Shown piece by piece: positions 15,895 to 25,336 of a stretch of DNA of 64,000 bases. This DNA is from Cohnella luojiensis (lineage in GTDB: Bacteria > Bacillota > Bacilli > Paenibacillales > Paenibacillaceae), in assembly GCF_004564235.1 (NCBI RefSeq), contig NZ_SOMN01000021.1:1-64000 (forward strand), in the 5' to 3' direction. The notes beneath the pieces were generated by a model. It did not search any database, was not told the origin of the DNA, and saw nothing but the letters and a program-made list of their open reading frames with translations. How positions within the stretch are numbered: position 1 is the first letter of the stretch; each line of letters begins with the position of its first letter. Made by a program: the position numbers and the translations under genes.

Positions 15895-16665
15895 GTGTTC
15901 CAGCATAGCATAGACAAGAAGTTCCGTTTGAATTTGCAAGAAGATTTCTTTTGGGGAGAGATGGACTTGAACAGATTTTGGGAAAAAGCGATAAAGCCGA
16001 TTATTCTTTCTACTAAACCGAAAATCATAGTTGAAATTGGCTCCTTGTCTGGGGAAAGCACATTCAAATTACTTGATTATTGCAAATATTGCGGAGCGCA
16101 AACGATCATTATTGAGCCTATGCCGCTGTTCGATGTACATGCGCTCCAGCAAAACTATGGGAACGCCGCGAAGGTCATGCAAATGTTTAGCCTTGAAGCA
16201 TTACCCAAAATTGATAAATACGATCTCCTCTTGATTGATGGCGACCACAATTGGTATACCGTGTATAACGAATTGAAACTTGCGGAGAAAATGGCCGAAC
16301 GAACGGGAAGATTTCCTATTATTGTGCTGCATGATACAGATTGGCCTTATGGTCGGCGAGATATGTATTATTTTCCCGAATCCATTCCGGAAGAGATGCG
16401 AAAGCCCTGTGCGCTTAGGGGATTGGAGCCGGGCAGATCCGAATTGCTGGAGTCGGGGGGCATGAATTGCACCGTCTATAACGCTCTGTACGAATATGGT
16501 GAACAAAACGGCGTTCTCACCGCGGTCGAAGATTTCATGCGGGAATCTCATTTCAAACTCAAATATTATCAACTTTACTCCAACAATGGATTAGGAATAA
16601 TTGTGCCGGACGATAGTCCTCATCATTCGATCATCAATTATATTGTTGCCACGTCAGGCCTATGA
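15895..16665 (+). CDS. Class I SAM-dependent methyltransferase (Methyltransf_24/CmcI-like)
   Basis: The protein has 256 residues. It has the SAM-binding loop IIVEIGSLSGESTFKLLDY at about 43-61, an acidic residue in TIIIEPMPL, and DLLLIDGDHNWYTVYNELKLA near 115-135, which is the hallmark of Methyltransf_24-like enzymes. HDTDWPYGRRDMYYFPESI follows. The GTG start at 15895 has no good ribosome site, and a TGA lies four codons upstream. The first codons may therefore be missing or the gene may be poorly expressed. The substrate is unknown; relatives are often near sugar or antibiotic biosynthesis genes. Confidence 0.75.
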   Translation: MFQHSIDKKFRLNLQEDFFWGEMDLNRFWEKAIKPIILSTKPKIIVEIGSLSGESTFKLLDYCKYCGAQTIIIEPMPLFDVHALQQNYGNAAKVMQMFSLEALPKIDKYDLLLIDGDHNWYTVYNELKLAEKMAERTGRFPIIVLHDTDWPYGRRDMYYFPESIPEEMRKPCALRGLEPGRSELLESGGMNCTVYNALYEYGEQNGVLTAVEDFMRESHFKLKYYQLYSNNGLGIIVPDDSPHHSIINYIVATSGL

Positions 16666-16717
16666 GATAGGCGAGAGGACTCCGCCGAGTTTCGGTTAAA
16701 AACGGAGGAATCATAGG

Positions 16718-17086
16718 ATGAGCGATTGGTGCTTCTATCGGTATGGACAGGCGGCTTTCGTGCTGGCAGAGGGTGATCGATTCGCTAGTCGAAACGGGTG
16801 CAATATGGGTTGGATTCACCAGGAGAAGCAAGTGTTTACTTTAACAGGTCAACCGATTGGATGGCTGGATAAAGGAGTGTTGAGGGATCGCTCGGGTAAC
16901 ATTATCGCATTCTCCCGTTCGGCAAGTTCTTATTTGCCGTCCATTCCGGGGATGAGCGGAGCACCGGGAACGACTTCGATCCCGGGACGGCCAGCCAAGC
17001 CCGGCTTTGCGGGATCGGTTAGCGATCCCGGCACCGGGGGATGGTCGAGCAAGTCCATCCGCGAGTTCTTCGGAACGGACGTTTGA
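16718..17086 (+). CDS. 4-fold beta flower protein
   Basis: The protein has 122 residues. The first 70 contain four short repeats of the type F-x-x-G-x-x-x-G-W (FYRYGQAAFVL, FASRNGCNMGWI, FTLTGQPIGWL, RDRSGNIIAF) that define the 4-fold beta flower fold. The rest is a Pro/Gly/Ser-rich tail. GGAGG at 16704-16708 lies 9 bp before the ATG. No enzyme motif or signal peptide is seen. Such small proteins are frequent in Paenibacillus-type genomes, and their role is not established. Confidence 0.7.
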   Translation: MSDWCFYRYGQAAFVLAEGDRFASRNGCNMGWIHQEKQVFTLTGQPIGWLDKGVLRDRSGNIIAFSRSASSYLPSIPGMSGAPGTTSIPGRPAKPGFAGSVSDPGTGGWSSKSIREFFGTDV

Positions 17087-17504
17087 TAGATAAATCCTCT
17101 TGGAATCAGCTCCGCTTTAATAGCACAAAGCCGCTCACATCGGTAGACCTTCTGCTAACAACGATACGGAATCCGTTATCTTTTAAACATCTTAACGCTG
17201 TACGCAATAATAAATTTGGCCTTAGCAAGCTTCTGCATGGTCTAGCGCTTCCGATTACGCGAACTGCCGTGATTCTGCGAGGGGAGCCGGGTAGCAAGGG
17301 GTTCCTTGTCCAACTTATGAGCACAAGATCGGGTTCGCGAGGAATAGTGACAGGCATGAATCATTCACCTCTCTTCCTGATGCTCCTATATTGAATGCGA
17401 AGCAGAAAGCGATGGTGCTATTTTACTCGCCTGATTTGTTCGGATTTAACGATAAATAGCCTCAAGTACGCACGAAGTCGAGCGCCGTCCGGGACGGCTC
17501 AGTA
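17087..17504. other. Intergenic stretch without a recognisable gene
   Basis: Frames open here (for example plus 17041-17394 and minus 17106-17357) lack ribosome sites and recognisable protein features. I see no RNA gene or mobile element. It may be decayed sequence. Confidence 0.4.
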
Positions 17505-17510
17505 CCATAA

Positions 17511-17542
17511 AACCCCGCCCAGCCACATGGCCAAGCGGGGTT
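17511..17542 (-). terminator. Intrinsic terminator, minus strand
   Basis: On the minus strand, AACCCCGC-TTGGCC / GGCTGG-GCGGGGTT forms a 14-bp stem (three G-T pairs in the inner part) with an ATGT loop and is followed by TTTTAT. No protein gene precedes it, but a candidate RNA gene does. Confidence 0.7.
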
Positions 17543-17573
17543 ATGAATGTGAACCGTCATAAGCATTTTAAAC

Positions 17574-17605
17574 AAAAAAGTCGAGCCCCGTCTCGCGACG
17601 AGGCC
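17574..17605 (-). terminator. Terminator with GCGA tetraloop at the RNA candidate end
   Basis: Nine-bp stem GGCCTCGTC / GACGGGGCT around a GCGA loop (plus 17584-17605), then CGAC and six T residues on the minus strand. It is the 3' end of the candidate small RNA. Confidence 0.75.
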
Positions 17606-17714
17606 CTTCATGGGAGAGGAGAAACCGGACGAAGAGCTTATGGGGAAACGTAAGTCTTCTCCGCGGTTGTCCCCGACACCTCTCGGCGCCGGTACTATCA
17701 TTGTGACCTTGGGC
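17574..17714 (-). ncRNA. Candidate structured small RNA upstream of rsmD (CsfG-like position)
   Basis: On the minus strand, a TATAAT (plus 17721-17726) precedes about 140 nt of structured sequence. First comes a hairpin CCGGCGCC-GAGA-GGTGTCGG with a GNRA loop. Then there is a longer arm around CCGCGGAGAAGACTTA and its partner. Last is a terminator GGCCTCGTC-GCGA-GACGGGGCT followed by TTTTTT. No ORF of quality lies here. In Bacillus subtilis the sporulation RNA CsfG is, as I recall, encoded next to ylbH (rsmD), exactly this position. A GTTTA element upstream resembles a sigma-F/G -35. The identification is by position and structure only. Confidence 0.5.
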
Positions 17715-17874
17715 GAGGAAATTATACGTACGGTTGGAAAAAAATAAACGGCTCGCTTTAAAAAGGCCGACCGCGCGGGTTATCATCTTTTGAAACGCGG
17801 GAGATTGTGGTAACATAACAACCAGTTAATCACGAACGAATTACGACATCGTATCACTAGCAGGGGTTGAGAGA

Positions 17875-19009
<1,135 letters not shown>

Positions 19010-19082
19010 CTTTTCTGATACCTATCGACTTGCTAAACCCGTTCCTCCCTAGCTTCCGGAGATTTCCGTGAAATGCCGGACT

Positions 19083-20330
19083 TCAAGGAGTGGCGTCCTC
19101 ATCTCTCTTCGTAGGCGTTTTCGGGCGAATGAGCGCGGCCAGCAAGGCGAGCAACAAGAAAACCCCGAAGCTGGCTAACGCAATCATGATATTCTCGGGG
19201 ATATGGTCCCATCCGCTTGGCAACGCGCCGCCGGACGAGGTCCAAGCTTCGATAGCCAACATGCGATCGGGCCACAGACTGTCCATTAAGTCCCTGATGG
19301 GACTGGAGAGGGCGACTAACGCAAGCGGGTAGGTCAAACATAAAGCTAAGGCGCCATGAAGAAGACGGCTTGCGATCACTTTTACCCACGGGAAGGGCGA
19401 GCCTGAACCGAAGGCGGCGCGTGCCTGCAACAGACCGCTCCATCCGGTCCATGCCAATGCCGCGGATAGAAGGGCCGCCGCCTGCGCGGGAGCGGAAGAG
19501 AACAATGCGGAACGGCTGCTCTCGTAAGCGCCTAGATGCATTTCGTAGAAACCGGGGATGGCTAACCAAAAGTCATTGCCGGGAAAAAACAGTTGGATCA
19601 GCTTGACGATAACGGCGCTCATCATCATGAGGCCGCCTAACGTCATCAGTGTGCTAACGGAATGGGTTACCGAGTCCGCAAGCTGCTTGCCGAACGGACG
19701 CGCGTCGTCATTGCGGGCATCGGCTGCCGCGCGCAACGCCCTTTGTACGAGCGCGCGAGGTTGATTCAAGGGGATCTGCGGTACTCTCGGTTTCCGAGGT
19801 TTGATTAACCGCGCCCACAAATAACCGGATAGAACGGCGGAGAACCACAAGCCTATCGCGATCGCCCACCCCAGCTCGGGCGACTGAAGGAATCCGCATC
19901 CGATAACAAGCACGACGAGGAAAGGATTCGGCAAATGGGAAACGAGCAGAACGGTATCTACGTCTTCGTCCTGAATCATGCCGTTGTCCCGAAGTCTGGC
20001 GGTTTCTTTGGCACCGGCGGGAATTCCTGCCGACCAGCCGAAGGAGATGGCCCATCCGGACGCCCCGGGCAAACGGAACAAGCCCCGGGTTAGCGGCTCG
20101 GCTAACGTGGCTAACCCGTGCAGCAAGCCGGAAGCGGCAAGCAACTCCGCCAACATTAAGGGAGGAAGCAGTCCCGGGAACACGTTAAGCCACCAAATTT
20201 GCAAGCCGGATAAGGACGCGCGAAAGGCTTCCCCCGGCGAATGGACGATTCCCGTCACGACAAGCAAAGCAGCCGTTCCGAGAATAAGAGATAGGAAGGC
20301 CGAGCCTCTTTTTCTTACGCCTGTAACCAC
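19083..20330 (-). CDS. ylbJ: Sporulation integral membrane protein YlbJ
   Basis: The protein has 415 residues with about eight membrane segments and a nucleoside-recognition (Gate) type domain. It has WWLNVFPGLLPPLMLAELL near residue 50 and FGWSAGIPAGAKETARL near 105. YlbJ is required for normal spore formation and heat resistance in Bacillus. GTG 20330 with GGAGG 8 bp upstream is the best start; a TTG ten codons earlier has no ribosome site. It lies convergent to coaD and downstream of tmcAL on the minus strand, a conserved neighbourhood. It is one of the best signs that the organism forms spores. Confidence 0.9.
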   Translation of the reverse strand: MVTGVRKRGSAFLSLILGTAALLVVTGIVHSPGEAFRASLSGLQIWWLNVFPGLLPPLMLAELLAASGLLHGLATLAEPLTRGLFRLPGASGWAISFGWSAGIPAGAKETARLRDNGMIQDEDVDTVLLVSHLPNPFLVVLVIGCGFLQSPELGWAIAIGLWFSAVLSGYLWARLIKPRKPRVPQIPLNQPRALVQRALRAAADARNDDARPFGKQLADSVTHSVSTLMTLGGLMMMSAVIVKLIQLFFPGNDFWLAIPGFYEMHLGAYESSRSALFSSAPAQAAALLSAALAWTGWSGLLQARAAFGSGSPFPWVKVIASRLLHGALALCLTYPLALVALSSPIRDLMDSLWPDRMLAIEAWTSSGGALPSGWDHIPENIMIALASFGVFLLLALLAALIRPKTPTKRDEDATP

Positions 20331-20423
20331 GCATACCGCCTCCCATGTACGCAAATACAATACAATGTACGCCTTGCATGGAAAGGATAGACCTCTTGTC
20401 CCATTTGGATCGTTAGAAACCGT

Positions 20424-21659
20424 TCAAACGCGGATAGGCGGCTGCGTATAATCGCGCATGGCCGATGATGGGGCGGCGTTCCGGAAAGCCAAGGAATAGA
20501 CGGCGGTGGCTCGAGCGTCCAAATTAAGGTAAGCCCAGTTCCCTTTAGCTGCCGAAGTGATGATAGGTACTTTGGCTTTGGTGCGCATGTCATGAAGCAA
20601 ACTTTGCCCGCGTTCATTAAATCCAAGCACGCGAATGTATTCAACTCCCGCGGCGAGACTCTCCGGGTTAAGCAGTTCCTTTCGATGGCCAAGCAATATG
20701 CGCAGCAGCGTACGTTGCAGCTTCGTGCGGGTATATCTCTTGGTCTTTAGAGAATGCAGAAGAGAAGCGACAGATAGCTCTGACAGTTCGGGGAGTACTC
20801 CTTTGATCCGATGCTCCAGCCCTTCGCTCACTTCGGCGTTCTCGGCCAACCGCGCTTCCTCTTGCCGGAACAGTTCATGAAAGAGGGGACGCGAGAAGTT
20901 CTCCCAATGTATGGGAGCGCGCCCCGCATCTATTTCCCGCGTTAGAATTTCCAAGGTTGAATGAGGTACATAGTCGGCAAGCTGACCAAGAGACCCCGAT
21001 TTGCCAAGCAGCAGCTTACGAAGCGCAGTCGCGCTAGCGATCCGGCCATCCGTTATGTCGGATTGACCGTACTCGGACTTCTCGCGACGGAGAGTGAAGG
21101 GGGTTATGCTGCTGTTTATTTTCCGCAATGCCATGAGATAATGAAGACCGAGCGTATGATTAGGCTGCGTGAGCGAGAAGGCATGTTCTTCGAGCCCGTT
21201 GGCTTGCAGATAAGTCGTGGCAGCAGCGGTAAAAGCGGAAGGGTACGGAAGACCTTCTTTAAGTCGTGCGGCCAACACGGCCGTGAAATCCGCAGGCTCT
21301 TCCGTTAATAACGAAGCCATAACCCGAAGCGATTCCAATTCTCCGCTTTCGCTGCCGAAGCAGACCGAATCCACGACCCCGGTAGCTTCAAGCATGGCAA
21401 TAGAGCCGTACGCGAACCATTGGGCCGGCTGGGAGCTGTAGGCGACGGGAAGCTCTAGGACAAGATCGCAGCCCGCGCGCAAGGCCATCTCCGCCCGAGC
21501 CCATTTATCCGCCAATGCCGGTTCCCCGCGCTGAAGGAAATGTCCGCTCATAACCGCGACGACATTTTCCGAACCCGTTATTTTCTTGGATTGCTGCAAA
21601 TGATAGAGATGTCCGTTATGCAATGGGTTATACTCTACAATAACGCCGACCGTTGACAT
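20424..21659 (-). CDS. tmcAL: tRNA(Met) cytidine acetate ligase (TmcAL, YlbM)
   Basis: This 411-residue enzyme makes N4-acetylcytidine at the wobble base of elongator tRNA-Met from acetate and ATP. The N-terminal nucleotidyltransferase motif VEYNPLHNGHLYHLQQSK is clear, with the HxGH element. SGHFLQRGEPAL and WARAEMAL follow. ATG 21659 has AAGGAG close upstream; a longer frame upstream of it is unlikely to be translated. It is divergent from yceD, with promoter DNA between them. Confidence 0.93.
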   Translation of the reverse strand: MSTVGVIVEYNPLHNGHLYHLQQSKKITGSENVVAVMSGHFLQRGEPALADKWARAEMALRAGCDLVLELPVAYSSQPAQWFAYGSIAMLEATGVVDSVCFGSESGELESLRVMASLLTEEPADFTAVLAARLKEGLPYPSAFTAAATTYLQANGLEEHAFSLTQPNHTLGLHYLMALRKINSSITPFTLRREKSEYGQSDITDGRIASATALRKLLLGKSGSLGQLADYVPHSTLEILTREIDAGRAPIHWENFSRPLFHELFRQEEARLAENAEVSEGLEHRIKGVLPELSELSVASLLHSLKTKRYTRTKLQRTLLRILLGHRKELLNPESLAAGVEYIRVLGFNERGQSLLHDMRTKAKVPIITSAAKGNWAYLNLDARATAVYSLAFRNAAPSSAMRDYTQPPIRV

Positions 21660-21750
21660 GACAGGCTCCTTATTGGGTAAAGGTAGTTTGCCACAATATA
21701 ACATGAGGAGTGCGCTTAGGAGAAGATTGCCCTAAAACTCGCCGATCATG

Positions 21751-21780
21751 TTGACAAAAGACACCTAAACTCGATATAAT
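21751..21780 (+). promoter_or_regulatory. Sigma-A promoter of yceD-rpmF
   Basis: Perfect -35 TTGACA (21751-21756) and perfect -10 TATAAT (21775-21780) with an 18-bp spacer, ending 27 bp before the TTG start of yceD. It is the best consensus promoter in the window. Confidence 0.9.
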
Positions 21781-21807
21781 AATTTTTGTTTGTTTGGAGT
21801 GATATCA

Positions 21808-22326
21808 TTGTTGCTAAAAGTACAAGAGCTTGTAGCCCGGCAGCAGCCGTTAGAGCTACAGGGAACTCTCGACATCGCGGAGTTGTTCCGAAACAGCTCG
21901 GAATACAGCCCGCTCACACCGATGAAATACGATCTTGTCGCGAAAGCGTCGGATGATCGGATTCTCGTGTCGGGTCAGCTCGCCTGTGACGTACGCATGC
22001 AGTGCTCGCGCTGCTTGGACAACTTCGACGAGACCTTAAACGTTACCTTCGAGGAACAGTTTCGGATCGTGGAGGACGGAGAGGCTGAACTCAATGAAGA
22101 CGATGAAGCCGTGCCGGTAACGGAAGAGCGGATCGATCTTGCGCCATATTTGGTGGAAGAGCTGGTGGTCCAATTGCCGTACGCACCCCTGTGCAGAGAA
22201 GACTGCAAAGGATTGTGCCCGGAATGCGGAGTGAACCTGAATGAACAATCGTGCGGATGCAATACGGAGAAGGTTGATCCCCGTATGGCTGCGCTTCAGG
22301 ATTGGTTTAAATCTCAGAAAGAATAG
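21808..22326 (+). CDS. DUF177/YceD family protein
   Basis: The protein has 172 residues. YceD proteins are encoded next to rpmF in most bacteria and are linked to 23S rRNA processing. The central MQCSRCLDNFDETL motif (about residues 54-67) and a C-terminal zinc-ribbon-like CREDCKGLCPECGVNLN with a final CGC fit the family. The TTG at 21808 has TTGGAG 8 bp upstream. The gene ends 54 bp before rpmF and shares its strong promoter. Confidence 0.92.
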   Translation: MLLKVQELVARQQPLELQGTLDIAELFRNSSEYSPLTPMKYDLVAKASDDRILVSGQLACDVRMQCSRCLDNFDETLNVTFEEQFRIVEDGEAELNEDDEAVPVTEERIDLAPYLVEELVVQLPYAPLCREDCKGLCPECGVNLNEQSCGCNTEKVDPRMAALQDWFKSQKE

Positions 22327-22380
22327 GTCTGGCTTGCAAGAGCCATGGCGATATTCGGACCTGATAAGGAGGTGGCAGCA

Positions 22381-22554
22381 ATGGCAGTGCCTTTTGCAAA
22401 GACATCGAAAGCCCGCAAACACAAACGCCGGACGCACTTTAAGTTGGTAGTTCCTGGTATGGTGAAGTGCGAGCAATGTGGAGAATTGAAAATTTCGCAC
22501 CGCGTTTGCAAGGTTTGCGGTACGTACAAATCACGCGAAATCATCAAGCAATAA
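22381..22554 (+). CDS. rpmF: 50S ribosomal protein L32
   Basis: This 57-residue L32 starts [20 protein letters not shown] and has the zinc-binding CEQCGELK / CKVCGTYK pairs, the C+ form. It has a strong ribosome site (AAGGAGG, 22366-22374 region). It is co-transcribed with yceD. Confidence 0.97.
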   Translation: MAVPFAKTSKARKHKRRTHFKLVVPGMVKCEQCGELKISHRVCKVCGTYKSREIIKQ

Positions 22555-22663
22555 AGCTTAGACGCGTCTGGATTCACGACGAGGAAGCGCGCTCGATCGC
22601 ACTGCGGTCGATGTTGGCGTTACTTGCGTCGTTGCATGCGGGCGCGTTTTTCTTTAACTTCTT

Positions 22664-22680
22664 TTGGCACCAGGTATTAA
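22664..22680 (+). promoter_or_regulatory. FapR operator upstream of fapR
   Basis: The 17-mer TTGGCACCAGGTATTAA is a close match to the palindromic FapR site (TTAGTACC-n-GGTACTAA type), with the ACC-A-GGT centre intact. It lies 65 bp before fapR. FapR releases this site when malonyl-CoA is high, so the fapR-plsX-fab operon is likely under this feedback. Confidence 0.8.
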
Positions 22681-22744
22681 AGGCTATCTATAAACGTAAA
22701 TTCCAAAAGCATGAAATTATCTCTATAAGAAAGCGGTGGTGGGC

Positions 22745-23320
22745 ATGGAGCGAATCCCCAAACGTCAGCGTCATCAACAGCTTAGCCGGCTTTTGGAAGA
22801 AAATCCGTTTCTCACCGACCGGGAACTGACTCGCCAGTTGAAGGTCAGCATCCAGACGATTCGATTGGATCGCTTGGAGCTTGCCATTCCCGAGCTCAGG
22901 GAAAGACTGAAGCTAATGGCGGAACGGTCGTATGATTCCGTTCGTTCCTTGCCTTTGCATGAAGTCATTGGCGACATTCTTGATTTGCAGCTGGATAAAA
23001 GCGGTATTTCTTTGTTCGAGATTAGCGACGAGCACGTGTTCTCGCGTTCGGGAATTGCCCGGGGACACCATGTGTTCGCCCAAGCGAATTCGCTTGCGGT
23101 CGCCGTGATCAACGACGAAATCGCCCTGACGGCATCCGCGGATATCCGATTTATTCGTCCTGCCCGTTTGGGCGAAAAGTGTATTGCCAAAGCTTATGTT
23201 AGAGCCAGCGGCGAGCAAAAAGGAAAAGCTAAGGTCGAAGTGTTTACATATGTTGGGGAAGAAATGGTGTTTCAAGGGAACTTTATCATTTATAGGTCCG
23301 CAGGCGAATCGAAAACATAA
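22745..23320 (+). CDS. fapR: Transcription factor FapR
   Basis: FapR is the malonyl-CoA-responsive repressor of lipid synthesis. The 191-residue protein has an N-terminal helix-turn-helix (FLTDRELTRQLKVSIQTIRLDR) and a hot-dog-fold effector domain with ARGHHVFAQANSLA and the nearby DEIALTASADIRFIRPARLG. ATG 22745 is preferred; a GTG three codons earlier is possible. It heads the fapR-plsX-fabH-fabD-fabG operon and has its own operator upstream, which indicates autoregulation. Confidence 0.95.
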   Translation: MERIPKRQRHQQLSRLLEENPFLTDRELTRQLKVSIQTIRLDRLELAIPELRERLKLMAERSYDSVRSLPLHEVIGDILDLQLDKSGISLFEISDEHVFSRSGIARGHHVFAQANSLAVAVINDEIALTASADIRFIRPARLGEKCIAKAYVRASGEQKGKAKVEVFTYVGEEMVFQGNFIIYRSAGESKT

Positions 23321-23333
23321 AGGAGTGTAGCTC

Positions 23334-24320
23334 ATGCGGATAGCTATTGATGCCATGGGAGGCGACCATGCGCCGCACGCCCATGTCGAGAGTGCATTGT
23401 CTGCAGCTGCCGAATGGCCCGATACGCATTTGATTCTCGTAGGCGATCCGGAAGTGCTTCAGCCCTTATTGGGCGGTGCTCCTCATAATATAACGATTGA
23501 ACCCGCCTATGAGGTCATTGAGAGCGATGACGAGCCGGTCAAGGCCGTTCGCCGCAAAACGAATTCCTCGATGGTCGTAGCAGGGCGATTAGTCAAGGAA
23601 GGTAAAGCAGACGCCATGATATCCGCCGGCAATACGGGTGCATTAATGGCCATCGGGCTGCTCGTCGTCGGCAGATTGAAGGGAATAGATCGTCCCGGAT
23701 TGGCTCCTATGTTTCCGACTCTGGACAATGCCGGTATCCTGGCATTGGATATGGGTGCTAATATGGACGCTAAGCCCGAGCATCTGGTACAATACGCGCT
23801 TATGGGCAGCCTGTACAGGAACAAAGTACACGGCATTCGAGAACCTCGCGTCGGATTGCTAAACGTAGGTACGGAAGCGGCCAAAGGAAACGAGCTCACG
23901 AAAGCAGCATTCGAACTGCTGGAGCAGGCTCCAATTAACTTCGTAGGCAACGTTGAATCCCGGGATGTGCTGGAGCGACCGTGCGATGTGCTTGTTTGCG
24001 ACGGCTTTTCGGGAAACATTATGCTGAAGGCTATCGAAGGCGCTGCGTCCGTGATATTCAAGCTGTTGAGGGCGGAGTTGACGGCTTCTTTCACCTCCAA
24101 ACTAGCTGCAGGCGTTCTTAAACCGAACTTCAGGCGCGTCAGGGATAAAATGGATTATAACGAATATAACGGCGCTCCATTATTGGGGGTAAACGGTTTG
24201 GTCATCAAGGGCCACGGTTCCTCGGATGCCAAAGCCATGAAGACGGCGATCAGGCAAACGCGCACGGCAATCGGAAACGGACTCATCGCGGCGCTAGCGG
24301 ATGAATTCAGCGGAAAGTGA
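23334..24320 (+). CDS. plsX: Phosphate acyltransferase PlsX
   Basis: PlsX converts acyl-ACP and phosphate to acyl-phosphate, the first step to phosphatidic acid in Gram-positive bacteria. The 328-residue protein begins RIAIDAMGGDHAPHAHVE and has MISAGNTGALMA, LDMGANMDAKPEHL and VGNVESRDVL. AAAGGAG precedes the ATG. It lies 13 bp after fapR and 10 bp before fabH, in the FapR-controlled operon. Confidence 0.97.
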   Translation: MRIAIDAMGGDHAPHAHVESALSAAAEWPDTHLILVGDPEVLQPLLGGAPHNITIEPAYEVIESDDEPVKAVRRKTNSSMVVAGRLVKEGKADAMISAGNTGALMAIGLLVVGRLKGIDRPGLAPMFPTLDNAGILALDMGANMDAKPEHLVQYALMGSLYRNKVHGIREPRVGLLNVGTEAAKGNELTKAAFELLEQAPINFVGNVESRDVLERPCDVLVCDGFSGNIMLKAIEGAASVIFKLLRAELTASFTSKLAAGVLKPNFRRVRDKMDYNEYNGAPLLGVNGLVIKGHGSSDAKAMKTAIRQTRTAIGNGLIAALADEFSGK

Positions 24321-24330
24321 GAGAGGACTC

Positions 24331-25317
24331 ATGAATGAAATAGCTGTCGGTATTCTGGGAACGGGCAAATACGTGCCGGAACGCCGTCTAACGAATCAAG
24401 ATTTGGAACGGATGGTTGAAACGAACGACGAATGGATCGTTACCCGGACGGGAATTCGGGAACGAAGGATCGCGGCTCAGGAGCAAGCGACGTCCGACCT
24501 TGCTTATGAGGCTTCCGTTCAAGCGTTGAAGAGCGCGGGAATATCGGCGGAAGAGCTCGATCTGATTATCGTCGCGACGATTACCCCCGATATGTTCTTT
24601 CCTTCCACGGCTTGTTTGCTGCAAGAAAAGCTGGGTGCGAAGAAGGCCGCGGCGTTTGATTTATCCGCCGCTTGCTCCGGATTCATCTATGGGCTCGCAA
24701 ACGCGACAGGATTTATCAAGATGGGAATGTACCGTCACGTTCTCGTTGTAGGCGCCGAATGCCTGTCCAGGATTACGGACTACACGGACCGCAACACTTC
24801 GATTCTGTTCGGCGACGGGGCAGGCGCCGTCATACTAGGCGAGGTTCCGGAAGGCCGCGGATTCAAATCGTTCAAGCTGGGAGCCGATGGCTCCGGCGGC
24901 GAGTTGCTGAAGATCAGCGGAGGCGGTTCCCGTCTTCCGTCGACGGAGCAATCCGTCAGCGAACGCCGTCATTATATCGAGATGAACGGACGCGACGTGT
25001 TTAAGTTCGCCGTCAGGGTCATGGGAAGCGCAGCAGAGGAAGCTTTGGCCAGCGCCGGCTATGAGAAGTCCGACATTGATCTTCTCGTTCCGCATCAAGC
25101 GAATATCAGAATCATCCAATCGGCTTTGGAGAGATTGGATTTGTCGGAGGACAAGGCTATGATCAACTTGGACCGTTACGGCAACGTATCCGCTGCTTCC
25201 ATCCCGCTCGCCCTTGCGGAAGCGGTGGAAGAGGGACGCGTCAAGGAAGGGGATTGCCTCGTGCTCGTCGGCTTCGGCGGCGGATTAACGTGGGGTGCTT
25301 CCGTCTTGGTCTGGTAA
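24331..25317 (+). CDS. fabH: Beta-ketoacyl-ACP synthase III
   Basis: FabH condenses acyl-CoA with malonyl-ACP to begin fatty acid synthesis. The 328-residue enzyme has the active-site Cys in LSAACSGFIYGL (near residue 113), His in LLVPHQANIRI and Asn in GNVSAASIPLAL. ATG 24331 with GAGAGGA upstream is the start. In this lineage fabH sits inside the fap operon, whereas in Bacillus subtilis it is elsewhere. Confidence 0.96.
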   Translation: MNEIAVGILGTGKYVPERRLTNQDLERMVETNDEWIVTRTGIRERRIAAQEQATSDLAYEASVQALKSAGISAEELDLIIVATITPDMFFPSTACLLQEKLGAKKAAAFDLSAACSGFIYGLANATGFIKMGMYRHVLVVGAECLSRITDYTDRNTSILFGDGAGAVILGEVPEGRGFKSFKLGADGSGGELLKISGGGSRLPSTEQSVSERRHYIEMNGRDVFKFAVRVMGSAAEEALASAGYEKSDIDLLVPHQANIRIIQSALERLDLSEDKAMINLDRYGNVSAASIPLALAEAVEEGRVKEGDCLVLVGFGGGLTWGASVLVW

Positions 25318-25336
25318 GGGAAGAGGAGGAGTTACA

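Noticed and set aside
17041-17394. Plus-strand frame of 117 codons after the beta flower gene
   Set aside because: It begins inside the previous gene, lacks a ribosome site and shows no protein-like pattern.
17640-17690. T-box-like motif on the minus strand (GGGGACAACCGCGG)
   Set aside because: It does not match the AGGGTGGnACCGCG T-box core and no aminoacyl or amino-acid gene follows on that strand.
19020-19082. Terminator between coaD and ylbJ
   Set aside because: An imperfect hairpin around TCCGGAGATTTC / GAAATGCCGGA exists but has mismatches and no T run on either strand.
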